Both the position numbers and the translations under genes were made by a program. DNA of 64,000 bases. Origin: Pseudohongiella acticola. Its GTDB lineage: Bacteria > Pseudomonadota > Gammaproteobacteria > Pseudomonadales > Pseudohongiellaceae. Shown here in pieces: positions 18,778 to 27,372 of the stretch (the first letter of the stretch is position 1; every line of letters starts with the position of its first letter). The notes below the pieces were generated by a model that was not told where the DNA came from, made no database searches, and saw only the letters and a program-made list of their open reading frames with translations. The DNA is taken from assembly GCF_001758195.1 (NCBI RefSeq), contig NZ_MASR01000001.1, positions 992,001 through 1,056,000 on the forward strand, written 5' to 3'.

Positions 18778-19674
18778 CTATGTTGCCCATATGCGCGGCG
18801 GGCACATTTTACTGCCGGTCAAGAACGGGCGCACAACCTGCCAGAACCCGATAAACACCCGCCGGGCTTCTTCGGAGCTGTGCCCCAGATAACGCCCGAT
18901 AAGGAAGCCGTTCATAAGAGTGACATTGGCCTGACCTGCATGACTGAGTGTCGACAGCGTGTCACGCAGGTTGCTCATTAGTGCTTGCAGGCTAGCCTCA
19001 TCAGGATGTCCGGGAAACGGCCCGGCGACAAAAACACCACTCACGGGACAGGCGTTCATGCCCACGCTTGCTGCTATCAGGTCGAAAGATGCCTCATTTA
19101 GGTGCAGGTTCTCCAGCAACACCGGCATGCCCTCCATGCGGATAATTAGTCGCTGATGCAGCTCACCATGTGTGAACGGCAGATCGCTGACGGGCAACCC
19201 AAGGCAGCATATCTCCCAACCCAGATAGGTACTGCCGGCGCTCATATTGACTGTGGTATCGGTGCGGCCATAGGCACCCGGGAACACAATCATTTCCTGC
19301 GGAAGCCACTCCAGCACCGCATTCGCTGCCAGTTCGAATACCTGACTCTGCTGTTGCAAACGACGATCGCCACGAGCGCGGTAGATACGGCCAGCTCCCG
19401 GCGTTGTCACCAGCACCCGTGTGCCCTTCTGCAAATCAAGATCGATCGTGAGTCGGTCTCCCGACACCAGACCTCCCGGCGGATGCAAAAGATAGATATG
19501 CGCGATACCAGTACCTTCGGGATAAAAAGGTTTCTGCACATACAGGGGGCCCTGATGTATACAGCTGGTCAGGCGACAACCACGCGCCCGCTGCCTGAAT
19601 GTCAGCGCCAGGCTGGCGTGCCACTCACTTCCCGATGCCGTCTCGGCAATCGGTTCAGCCAGCACGGCACTCAT
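18778..19674 (-). CDS. ureD: Urease accessory protein UreD (UreH)
   Basis: UreD is a beta-helical protein that binds apo-urease and recruits UreF/UreG; it carries the channel for nickel delivery. The 298-residue sequence shows the family blocks GPLYVQKPFYPEG, HPPGGLVSGD, TTPGAGRIYRA and EWLPQEMIVFPGA. Its start overlaps the urtE stop (ATGA at 19671-19674), coupling urea import to urease assembly. Confidence 0.96.
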   Translation of the reverse strand: MSAVLAEPIAETASGSEWHASLALTFRQRARGCRLTSCIHQGPLYVQKPFYPEGTGIAHIYLLHPPGGLVSGDRLTIDLDLQKGTRVLVTTPGAGRIYRARGDRRLQQQSQVFELAANAVLEWLPQEMIVFPGAYGRTDTTVNMSAGSTYLGWEICCLGLPVSDLPFTHGELHQRLIIRMEGMPVLLENLHLNEASFDLIAASVGMNACPVSGVFVAGPFPGHPDEASLQALMSNLRDTLSTLSHAGQANVTLMNGFLIGRYLGHSSEEARRVFIGFWQVVRPFLTGSKMCPPRIWAT

Positions 19675-20363
19675 ACCGCGAGGTGACGCCTGATGAGCTC
19701 ATCGCTGAGCCCGGCCATGCTATCGCTGGCCACCACACGCCCTTTTTCCATCAAGCGAAACTCACTGCCGACGCGCTTGGCAAACCCCAGTTTCTGTTCG
19801 ACCAGGACAACGGTCAACCCTTCAGCATTAAGTTTCATGATCACATCCCCAATCTGACTGACTATATTGGGCTGAATACCCTCATTGGGTTCGTCCAGCA
19901 CCAGTACCTTGGGGTCAGTTACCAGCGCCCGGCCGATTGCCAATTGCTGTTGCTGTCCACCCGACAGGTCACCACCGCGACGATGCAACATTTCGGCCAG
20001 AACCGGAAACAGCTCGAATATCCGCTCCGGTATTTTCTTGACTCCGTCTCGACGACAGGGCAAACCTATCTGCAGATTTTCTTCTACCGTCAGCGTGGAA
20101 AAAATGTCACGCCCTTGTGGCACAAAGCCCAGCCCCATCCGAGCGCGTTGATGCGCCGCTACGTGCTGAATCGCCTTGCCGTCCAGAAGCACCTCGCCCG
20201 CCGCAATTGGCAGCAAGCCCATCAGGCATTTGAGCAAAGTAGTTTTACCAACGCCATTGCGCCCCATGATGCAGGTGCAGGATCCCTGCTCAATTTTCAG
20301 GTCAACGTCCCATAGAATCCGGGAACCGCCATAGCGCTGGCTGAGTTGTCGAATCTCGATCAT
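19671..20363 (-). CDS. urtE: Urea ABC transporter ATPase UrtE
   Basis: This 230-residue LivF-type ABC ATPase forms the UrtABCDE high-affinity urea importer with UrtD. Visible motifs are Walker A GRNGVGKTT, signature LSGGQQQQLAIG, Walker B VLVLDEP followed by NEGIQPN (typical of UrtE), and the H-loop region VLVEQKLG. It is translationally coupled to urtD (4-bp overlap) and to ureD. Confidence 0.96.
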   Translation of the reverse strand: MIEIRQLSQRYGGSRILWDVDLKIEQGSCTCIMGRNGVGKTTLLKCLMGLLPIAAGEVLLDGKAIQHVAAHQRARMGLGFVPQGRDIFSTLTVEENLQIGLPCRRDGVKKIPERIFELFPVLAEMLHRRGGDLSGGQQQQLAIGRALVTDPKVLVLDEPNEGIQPNIVSQIGDVIMKLNAEGLTVVLVEQKLGFAKRVGSEFRLMEKGRVVASDSMAGLSDELIRRHLAV

Positions 20364-21139
20364 GATTCTTCCCCCAGATACACTTCCACCACCGCCGGAT
20401 TGTTTTGCACCTGATCCATTGTGCCTTCGGCGAGCACACTGCCCTGATGAAGCACCGTAACGGTGCGCGCGATACTGCGCACAAATTCCATATCGTGTTC
20501 GACCACTACCACCGTGCGCTCGCCAGCCAGCGAGGTCAGCAACTCTGCGGTTTTTTCGGTTTCCTGCGCCGTCATGCCTGCCACCGGTTCATCAATCAGC
20601 ATCAGCCTGGGGTCGGACACCAGCAACATGCCGATTTCCAGCCACTGTTTCTGTCCATGCGACAGCACACCGGCGGGTTTGTGTCTGAGCGCAGACAGTC
20701 CAATTGTGGTCAGCACGGCATCAATTCGGTCACGCTGCTCCGAGTCCAGTTTCGCCATCAGGGTAAACCACACTCCCTTACCGGTTTTCAGGGACAGCTC
20801 AAGATTCTCTGACACGCTGAGTGCCTCGAACACGGTCGGTTTCTGAAACTTACGCCCGATGCCCAGCCGCGCGATGGCTGCTTCATCATGTTTGAGCAGA
20901 TCCACGGTCTGCCCGAAGTACACCTGTCCACTGTCACAGCGGGTCTTGCCCGTTATCACGTCCATCAGCGTAGTTTTGCCAGCACCGTTGGCGCCTATCA
21001 GGCAGCGCAGTTCGCCATCATTGATATAGAGGCTCAGGTCATTCAGTGCCTTGAAACCGTCGAAACTGACCGATAATGCTTCTATGTAGAGAATGACCTT
21101 ATGCGAGACATCCGGCGCTTTAATTCTACCTGGACTCAT
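20360..21139 (-). CDS. urtD: Urea ABC transporter ATPase UrtD
   Basis: This 259-residue LivG-type ATPase is the second nucleotide-binding subunit of the urea importer. Walker A is GANGAGKTT, the signature LSHGQKQWLEIG, Walker B LMLIDEP with VAGMTAQE, and VVVEHDMEFV contains the switch His. A short N-terminal extension (about 18 residues) precedes the domain. Start and stop both overlap neighbouring urt genes by 4 bp. Confidence 0.96.
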   Translation of the reverse strand: MSPGRIKAPDVSHKVILYIEALSVSFDGFKALNDLSLYINDGELRCLIGANGAGKTTLMDVITGKTRCDSGQVYFGQTVDLLKHDEAAIARLGIGRKFQKPTVFEALSVSENLELSLKTGKGVWFTLMAKLDSEQRDRIDAVLTTIGLSALRHKPAGVLSHGQKQWLEIGMLLVSDPRLMLIDEPVAGMTAQETEKTAELLTSLAGERTVVVVEHDMEFVRSIARTVTVLHQGSVLAEGTMDQVQNNPAVVEVYLGEES

Positions 21140-22287
21140 GATCCAGCCCCCCCTGTCAGCTTCAGCCTGTCATCCTCACCGCTGCTGTCTGACTGTTGCT
21201 TTTTCTTCAGCAAGCCAGCCAGACCTTTGGGCAGGAAAACCGTGACAAAGACAAACAACGCACCCAGCATGAACAGCCAGCTTTCCGGCGCCAGTGAGGT
21301 AAACCGGGTCTTGGCGTAGCTGACCAGGATGGCACCGACCACAGCGCCATAGAGAGTGCCACGGCCACCGACAGCAACCCACACCACGATCTCAATGGAA
21401 TTGACCGGGCTGAACTCGCCCGGGTTAATGATACCTACTTGCGGCGCATACAGGGCACCGGCCAGGGCCGCGATCAATGCCGAATAAACAAACAGCCAGA
21501 CCTTGAAATGATCAGTGCGATAACCCAGAAATCTGGCACGGGCTTCACTGTCACGGATGGATACCAGCACCCGCCCCAGACGCGAGCGCATAATCAACTG
21601 GCTGCTGACAAAAACCAGGCCCAGCAGCAGCGCCGTGATCACGAACAGTCCCACTCGGGTGCTGTCAGCACTGAGCTCAAACCCGGCAATCTCCTTGAAG
21701 TCGGTCAGCCCGTTGTTACCGCCAAAGCCCATCTCATTGCGAAAGAACGCCAGCATCAGAGCATAGGTCAATGCCTGGGTCATGATCGACAGATAAACCC
21801 CTGTGACACGTGACCGGAATGCCAGCCAGCCAAAAACCAGTGCCAGCAGTCCTGGCACCAGACCCACCATCAGCATGGCAAACCAGAGTTGGTCCATGCC
21901 AAACCAGTACCAGGGCAGACTTTCCCAGTTCAGGAACACCATAAAATCAGGGAGATCCGGATTGCCATACACACCCCGATCCCCGATCTGACGCATCAGG
22001 TACATACCCATGGCATAACCGCCCAGCGCGAAGAAGGCACCATGACCGAGACTGAGGATGCCGCAGTAGCCCCAGATCACATCAACCGCCAGCGCCAGCA
22101 TCGCGTAGCACAGGTACTTTCCCAGCAGGGTAATGGTATAGGTGCTGACATGCAGGGCCGAGTTTTCGGGCAACAACAGGTTGGATAATGACGCCAGCAC
22201 GGTGGCTGTAAACAGAACCACAACAAATAGCGTAATGGTATTGCTGCCACGACGCAGTTCGCCCCAGGCATGACCAAGTTGGCTCAT
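21136..22287 (-). CDS. urtC: Urea ABC transporter permease UrtC
   Basis: This LivM-type inner-membrane permease (383 residues, about 9-10 TM helices) has the family signatures AVDVIWGYCGILSLGHGAFFALGGYAMGMYL and GVYLSIMTQALTYAL. The DNPDLPDFMVFLNW-type periplasmic insertion with tryptophans is typical of UrtC. The C-terminus is a charged cytoplasmic tail. It is coupled to urtB upstream and urtD downstream by 4-bp overlaps. Confidence 0.95.
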   Translation of the reverse strand: MSQLGHAWGELRRGSNTITLFVVVLFTATVLASLSNLLLPENSALHVSTYTITLLGKYLCYAMLALAVDVIWGYCGILSLGHGAFFALGGYAMGMYLMRQIGDRGVYGNPDLPDFMVFLNWESLPWYWFGMDQLWFAMLMVGLVPGLLALVFGWLAFRSRVTGVYLSIMTQALTYALMLAFFRNEMGFGGNNGLTDFKEIAGFELSADSTRVGLFVITALLLGLVFVSSQLIMRSRLGRVLVSIRDSEARARFLGYRTDHFKVWLFVYSALIAALAGALYAPQVGIINPGEFSPVNSIEIVVWVAVGGRGTLYGAVVGAILVSYAKTRFTSLAPESWLFMLGALFVFVTVFLPKGLAGLLKKKQQSDSSGEDDRLKLTGGAGS

Positions 22288-23927
22288 TCAGCGGCCCTCC
22301 CTTTCTGTGGAAACAGGCCTTTGGGGCGCACCTGAATAAACAGGATGATAAAGACCAGCGTGATGATCTTGGCCAGCACCGCTCCGGTCATCGGTTCCAT
22401 GAATTTGTTGGCTACGCCGAGCGAGAATGCACCTACCAGCGTGCCCCATAAATTACCGACACCACCAAAAACCACCACCATGAATGAGTCGATGATGTAG
22501 TCTTGCCCCAGATTCGGGCCAACGTTGGTCAACTGGCTGAGCGCTACACCGGCGATACCGGCGATACCGGATCCCAGGCCAAACGTCATCGCATCCACCC
22601 AGTCAGTGCGGATACCCATGGCTTTGGCCATATCACGATTCTGCGAAACCGCGCGTACCTGTAAACCCAACGACGTCTTTCTTAATATCCACAACAGAAT
22701 GACAAACACGATGACTGAAAACAGTAAAATGAACAGCCGGTTGTTGGTAAGTGACAACACCGGATTGATATCCCAGGAGCCACTCATCCAGTCCGGTGAT
22801 ACCACCAGTCGGTTCAAAGGCGAGAAAATCGTTCTGACTGCCTGTTGCAGTATCAGACTGATGCCGAAAGTTGCCAGCAACGTTTCCAGAGGCCGTCCGT
22901 TCAGATATCGAATCACAAACCGCTGGATGAACATGCCAACCAGACCGGACACGGCGAACGCCGTCGGTATGGCAACCCATAACGAATAATTGATGAATTC
23001 CGGCATCAGCATCTGCACCACATAAGTGGTATAGGCGCCCAGCATCAGCATTTCTCCATGCGCCATATTGATGACCCCCATTACACCGAAGGTCACCGCA
23101 AGGCCAATGGCGGCCAGTAACAACACAGAGCCCAGGCTCAGGCCATAAAATGCCTGCTCCATCAATTCATAGAATCGCACTTTACGCTCAATGCTCGCCA
23201 TGGCTGAGGCCATCGCTGAGCGCACCTCTGGATCCTGTTCGTTGCGACCCAGTTCATCGAGAAAACTGCGCAACAGGTTACGCACGGGGCCCTGCAGATT
23301 CCCATGCAAGGTCGCCACGGCCGCAAGCCTGTCAGTCTGTGGTGCATCAGTCACCAGCACATTCATGGCCAGCGCCACATTGATCATGGCCGCGACTGCA
23401 GGTATCTGCTCGTCAGCAATCGCTTCATTCAGCAACACCAGATTATCTTCATCCAGGTCGCTGAGCATGATGCGGGCAGCCTGTTCACGTTCAGCGTCAT
23501 TGCCGTGAACCAGCCTGATCCGCGCCACCGATGCCTGCAGTACCGCACGCAACCTGTTATTGATGCGCACCTGCTCGAGCGCATCTGCATTAATGTCGGT
23601 CAGCACATCACCGTCAAACACATCAGTTAACGTCACCCGGCCGCCGTCGCTCTCGCGGCGTTCGACCAGTTCCAGACTGTCGCTGTGATAATAAAGTGCA
23701 CCGTCCTGCAGGGCCATGAACAGCGGCAACACCGTCCGACCGCCAGCCTGTTCAATCTCAGAGACCAATGACGGCATGCGACGCAGATTGGCATCGGTCA
23801 GTTCCTGCAACAAAGGGGTCAGAGGGTTGTCGTTAGCAGCCACCGTCGACTGCTCTGATTCAGGGGCTTGCTGCGCTGCCGCCAATCGGAAAACGAAGCA
23901 GCAGATCAACAAACAGAGGGTTCTCAC
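22284..23927 (-). CDS. urtB: Urea ABC transporter permease UrtB
   Basis: This 547-residue LivH-type permease carries the long N-terminal periplasmic domain characteristic of UrtB. A signal-like segment (1-18) is followed by about 230 residues containing HEAT-like helical sequence. The membrane domain (about 250-540) then includes GVINMAHGEMLMLGAYTTY and the family GLGSGIAGIAGVALSQLTNVGPNLGQ-type segment. It is 88 bp downstream of urtA. Confidence 0.95.
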   Translation of the reverse strand: MRTLCLLICCFVFRLAAAQQAPESEQSTVAANDNPLTPLLQELTDANLRRMPSLVSEIEQAGGRTVLPLFMALQDGALYYHSDSLELVERRESDGGRVTLTDVFDGDVLTDINADALEQVRINNRLRAVLQASVARIRLVHGNDAEREQAARIMLSDLDEDNLVLLNEAIADEQIPAVAAMINVALAMNVLVTDAPQTDRLAAVATLHGNLQGPVRNLLRSFLDELGRNEQDPEVRSAMASAMASIERKVRFYELMEQAFYGLSLGSVLLLAAIGLAVTFGVMGVINMAHGEMLMLGAYTTYVVQMLMPEFINYSLWVAIPTAFAVSGLVGMFIQRFVIRYLNGRPLETLLATFGISLILQQAVRTIFSPLNRLVVSPDWMSGSWDINPVLSLTNNRLFILLFSVIVFVILLWILRKTSLGLQVRAVSQNRDMAKAMGIRTDWVDAMTFGLGSGIAGIAGVALSQLTNVGPNLGQDYIIDSFMVVVFGGVGNLWGTLVGAFSLGVANKFMEPMTGAVLAKIITLVFIILFIQVRPKGLFPQKGRAAE

Positions 23928-24015
23928 GCGTTCACTCCATGACGAAGGATGCCGTCGGCTTTCAGTCGGGCCCGCGAGGGGCCCGGCGGAGGTGGATCCA
24001 GAGCCTGATCGAAGC

Positions 24016-25302
24016 TCAGTTGCTTTGTCCTGAACAGGTTTCTGTCACAGTATTAAAATTGCCGCAGCGAACCGGAGCGGTCCAGTCCGACATCAGGTCA
24101 CGGGAACCGGGCAGGAAGTCTGACCAGGCATCACCCGGCACCAGCTCGTCAGTCTCCGACACCACCTGGAATTGGCCATCAGACTGGATTTCTCCAATCA
24201 AAACCGGCTTGGACAAATGATGATTCTTGTTCATCACCGCCATACCGCCCGACAGATTCGGCGTCTCTATGCCGATCATCGCTTGTTCGACAGCATCTAC
24301 GTCCGTGGTGCCCGCTTTCTCGACGGCTCTGACCCACATATTGAAGCCGATGTAGGTGGCCTCCATAGGGTCGTTTGTCACACGACTGGTGTCGCCGATG
24401 AATTCATGCCACTGGGCGATGAAGGCATCGTTTGCAGGTGTATCAACACTCTGAAAATAATTCCACGCGGCCATATGACCGACCAATGGCCGCGAGTCGA
24501 TTCCAGACAGTTCTTCTTCGCCAACAGAAAACGCGATGACCGGAATATCCAGAGACGAAATGCCCTGATTACCGAGTTCACGGTAGAACGGCACATTGGC
24601 GTCACCATTGATGGTTGATACCACGGCAGTCGCTTTACCGGCGCTGCCAAAACGGCTGATATCCGCAACAATACTCTGCCAGTCTGAATGACTGAACGGT
24701 GTGTAGTTGATCATGATATCCGAGTCAGCCACACCCTGATCTTTCAGGTAGGCTTCCAGAATCCGGTTGGTTGTGCGTGGATAAACATAATCGGTTCCCG
24801 CCAGCACCCAGCGCTCGATACCCAGATCATTCATCAGGTAGTCGACGGCCGGAATCGCCTGTTGATTCGGCGCGGCACCGGTGTAGAAAATGTTCTTGGA
24901 TGATTCCTCGCCTTCATACTGCACAGGATAGAACAGCAGGCCATTGAGCTCTTCCAGTACCGGCAGCATGGCTTTACGTGATACCGACGTCCAGGCGCCA
25001 AAAATGACATCTACCTCATCCTGCGCCAGCAGCTGTCGGGTGCGTTCAGCGAACAGCGGCCAATCCGATGCAGGGTCAACTACAACCGCCTCCAGTGGTC
25101 GCCCCAGCACACCGCCTTTCTCATTCTGCGCTTCCACCATCATCAAAACGGTGTCCTTCAATGTGGTTTCGCTGATTGCCATGGTGCCGGACAATGAATG
25201 TAATACCCCGACTTTGATCGGCTCCTGGGCGCCAGCGCCCAGGCTGAAAAGACAGGCAGCAGCAGTGACTATGGTTCGGGATAATAATGAAGTGTTGCGC
25301 AT
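24016..25302 (-). CDS. urtA: Urea ABC transporter substrate-binding protein UrtA
   Basis: The start ATG 25302 is preceded by AAGGAG at suitable spacing and followed by a signal peptide ending LGAGAQ, giving 428 residues; an in-frame upstream extension to 25389 is not supported. The mature protein is a periplasmic type I binding protein: EPIKVGVLHSLSGTMAISE, the YTGAAPNQQAIP region, and ATYIGFNMWVRAVEKAG, all close to characterised UrtA. It captures urea for UrtBCDE. UrtA is commonly under global nitrogen control, but I found no NtrC-type site. Confidence 0.96.
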   Translation of the reverse strand: MRNTSLLSRTIVTAAACLFSLGAGAQEPIKVGVLHSLSGTMAISETTLKDTVLMMVEAQNEKGGVLGRPLEAVVVDPASDWPLFAERTRQLLAQDEVDVIFGAWTSVSRKAMLPVLEELNGLLFYPVQYEGEESSKNIFYTGAAPNQQAIPAVDYLMNDLGIERWVLAGTDYVYPRTTNRILEAYLKDQGVADSDIMINYTPFSHSDWQSIVADISRFGSAGKATAVVSTINGDANVPFYRELGNQGISSLDIPVIAFSVGEEELSGIDSRPLVGHMAAWNYFQSVDTPANDAFIAQWHEFIGDTSRVTNDPMEATYIGFNMWVRAVEKAGTTDVDAVEQAMIGIETPNLSGGMAVMNKNHHLSKPVLIGEIQSDGQFQVVSETDELVPGDAWSDFLPGSRDLMSDWTAPVRCGNFNTVTETCSGQSN

Positions 25303-25383
25303 GATGAGCTCCTTAATAAATCTGATCTCATTTTGGAGATTCAGACGGACTAACAACAAGTCGGCGATTAACCATGATGTCTG

Positions 25384-25395
25384 CGTCAATTGACG
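25384..25395. promoter_or_regulatory. Palindrome upstream of urtA
   Basis: CGTCAATTGACG is a perfect 12-bp palindrome 82 bp upstream of the urtA start, in the 125-bp gap after the HupE-like gene. It could be an operator for an internal urt promoter. It is short enough to occur by chance. Confidence 0.25.
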
Positions 25396-25427
25396 TAGCG
25401 ACCTGTCAAATGCTGCAAAGGGCTGGT

Positions 25428-26468
25428 TCAGATGCCCATAACCCGTTCAATAGTCCAGAACAGGCCAAGTCCACCGGCGGCAAAGGCACTGGCGCGGATC
25501 ATCTTCTGATCAAGATGGACCTTGCGCATCAACAGCAACAGCAACAGCACTGTCATGACAAACATGAGCTGTCCGATCTCGACGCCGACATTAAAAAACA
25601 ATAGCGCCACAACCGTATCCGCCGCCGACACGCCGAGGCCGCCAAGCACACTGGCGAACCCGAGACCATGAATCAGACCGAAGCCTGTGGTGATACCTAT
25701 GCGCCATCTGAATGAGGTTTCCGCACTGCGCTGCACTGCCTGTGGGTTATTGTCAGCCCGATGCGCCAACAGGGCTTCGCGTGCCATAAAAACAACAGAC
25801 AGAGCGATGATGGCTTCTACCGGGACGATAGGAACGTTAACAACACCCAGATAGGCCAGTGCGAGAGAGATTGAGTGACCCAGAGTGAACGCCGAGATGA
25901 GCCACAACAAACCAGTGCCACGTGCCATCATGGCCAGACAAAGCACAAATGCCAGGTGGTCGAGTCCGATCAGAACATGTTCGGTACCCAGCATCAGGTA
26001 ACGCCACGCAGTCAGCAGAAAGCCATCAGGCTCCTGTGCCGCCGCAGCAGTCCAGTCAGGCAGACTGAATTCGGCACCAACGCGTCCACCAGATAACATG
26101 GTGGACGCCACGCTGCCATCAAGCAGATGCAGCTCCAGCATGCCCCCGTCGCGGCCCCAGCGGGTCCGGATCAATCCACTGCTGGTTTCATCACAGGTGA
26201 CGTCAAAGCTCACCGTGACAGCGTTGGTAGACTCAAGACGCTCATCACGTTCCAGAACAGAGCACCCTTCCGGCCAGATGACCGGCAGCTCGGCGTCCAG
26301 ATTGACTGGCAGATTGGCATCGAATCGAAACCAGAGCCCTTCATCTTCGACGTTCTGTTGTACCAGTGTAAATTGGGCAAGGTCCAGGTAATGCGCGACG
26401 GCGACCGGGAATGACATCAGCAACAACAGGGCCCCTGCCAGCTGCCATCGCAAACGTTTAACCACCAC
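25428..26468 (-). CDS. HupE/UreJ-family membrane protein, probable nickel/cobalt permease
   Basis: This 346-residue protein has a signal peptide ending PVAVAH, a periplasmic beta-rich domain (about 27-155) and then six or seven TM helices. HupE/UreJ metal motifs are visible in the membrane part: GTEHVLIGLDHLAF, FTLGHSISLALA, FGLIHGLGFAS and FNVGVEIGQ, with several intramembrane His. Family members import Ni2+ or Co2+ for hydrogenase or urease. The position between the exported ureohydrolases and the urea/urease genes supports nickel supply. The start overlaps the PpiC gene by 11 bp. Confidence 0.85.
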   Translation of the reverse strand: MVVKRLRWQLAGALLLLMSFPVAVAHYLDLAQFTLVQQNVEDEGLWFRFDANLPVNLDAELPVIWPEGCSVLERDERLESTNAVTVSFDVTCDETSSGLIRTRWGRDGGMLELHLLDGSVASTMLSGGRVGAEFSLPDWTAAAAQEPDGFLLTAWRYLMLGTEHVLIGLDHLAFVLCLAMMARGTGLLWLISAFTLGHSISLALAYLGVVNVPIVPVEAIIALSVVFMAREALLAHRADNNPQAVQRSAETSFRWRIGITTGFGLIHGLGFASVLGGLGVSAADTVVALLFFNVGVEIGQLMFVMTVLLLLLLMRKVHLDQKMIRASAFAAGGLGLFWTIERVMGI

Positions 26469-27303
26469 TTGCTCCTAATACAATCGTGAAGCGCTCTTTA
26501 ATGGTTTCGGTACGGGCGCTGACATTCTGACGCCGGTGATGCGCGGACCAGTCCTGATCCAGACGCTCGCGCACGGCCTTATAAGGCATCAGTTCCGGCT
26601 CTCCTTTATGGCTTACTCGGGCAAAGTGAAAGCCTCGTACCGATTCAACCGGCCCCACCCACTGATCGACAGGCGCCGATTTGAGGGTTTCATAGAACTC
26701 GCCGCCAAAGCTGCTGCGTAAAATACTCTCCGAATAGCTGTTAAGATTCTTGCCAAGCCAGAAAGGCTCACCTTCAACCGTACTCCCTGCCTTCAACGTT
26801 GTCAGAACCTCATCAGCATCAGCGGGCAGCTCTTCGAAGTACACTTGAGTAAAGCTCAGGGTAGGTTCGGTGTAATAGGACTCCATATTCTCCATGTAAA
26901 AGTCGAGCAGCTCGGCCTCATCTACCGGTTCAGGAGAGCCGGCCCACAACATACGGACTTTTTCTACCAGATGGGCGCGCATCTTGCTGTCACTCAGGTG
27001 CATCTGCTGCGCCAGCGCTTCACGAAACAGCACTTCTTCATCAACCCACTCTGAGATCAGCAACTGTGTTTCTGCTTCAGATGGCTGACGCCCTTCCAGC
27101 CAGGCGAAATTTTCCTGCAGCATCGCAACTGTTGCATCATCAATGACCACGACGTCTCGGTCACCGGCCGCCATTGCGTCACTGGTGTCGCTATTGCCGG
27201 ACCAGGCGTTGTAGGCAAAGATGACAACCGCTACCAAGGCAAATATTGACAACGGCTCGGTCAGAAGCTTTCTGCTTTTTTCGGCCACTTTAATGTCACT
27301 CAT
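26458..27303 (-). CDS. Membrane-anchored PpiC/parvulin-type peptidyl-prolyl isomerase
   Basis: This 281-residue protein has one TM anchor (about 17-34, LSIFALVAVVIFAYNAW) and a periplasmic body. A SurA/PrsA-like helical region includes WVDEEVLFREALAQQMHLSD, and a rotamase-like domain spans about 145-250 (TLSFTQVYFEELP, DQWVGPVESVRGFHFARVSHK). It probably assists folding of exported proteins. It sits directly after the four exported ureohydrolases and overlaps the HupE-like gene, so clients could be either. Confidence 0.8.
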   Translation of the reverse strand: MSDIKVAEKSRKLLTEPLSIFALVAVVIFAYNAWSGNSDTSDAMAAGDRDVVVIDDATVAMLQENFAWLEGRQPSEAETQLLISEWVDEEVLFREALAQQMHLSDSKMRAHLVEKVRMLWAGSPEPVDEAELLDFYMENMESYYTEPTLSFTQVYFEELPADADEVLTTLKAGSTVEGEPFWLGKNLNSYSESILRSSFGGEFYETLKSAPVDQWVGPVESVRGFHFARVSHKGEPELMPYKAVRERLDQDWSAHHRRQNVSARTETIKERFTIVLGASGG

Positions 27304-27372
27304 GTTCCACCCCCATGTAATTCAATCTTGTGATTGTGCATTCTCCAACCCTTAGCCTGATCACGGTTCCGC

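Noticed and set aside
25303-25427. NtrC binding site upstream of urtA
   Set aside because: No TGCAC-N5/6-GTGCA-type dyad was found; only an unrelated short palindrome is present.
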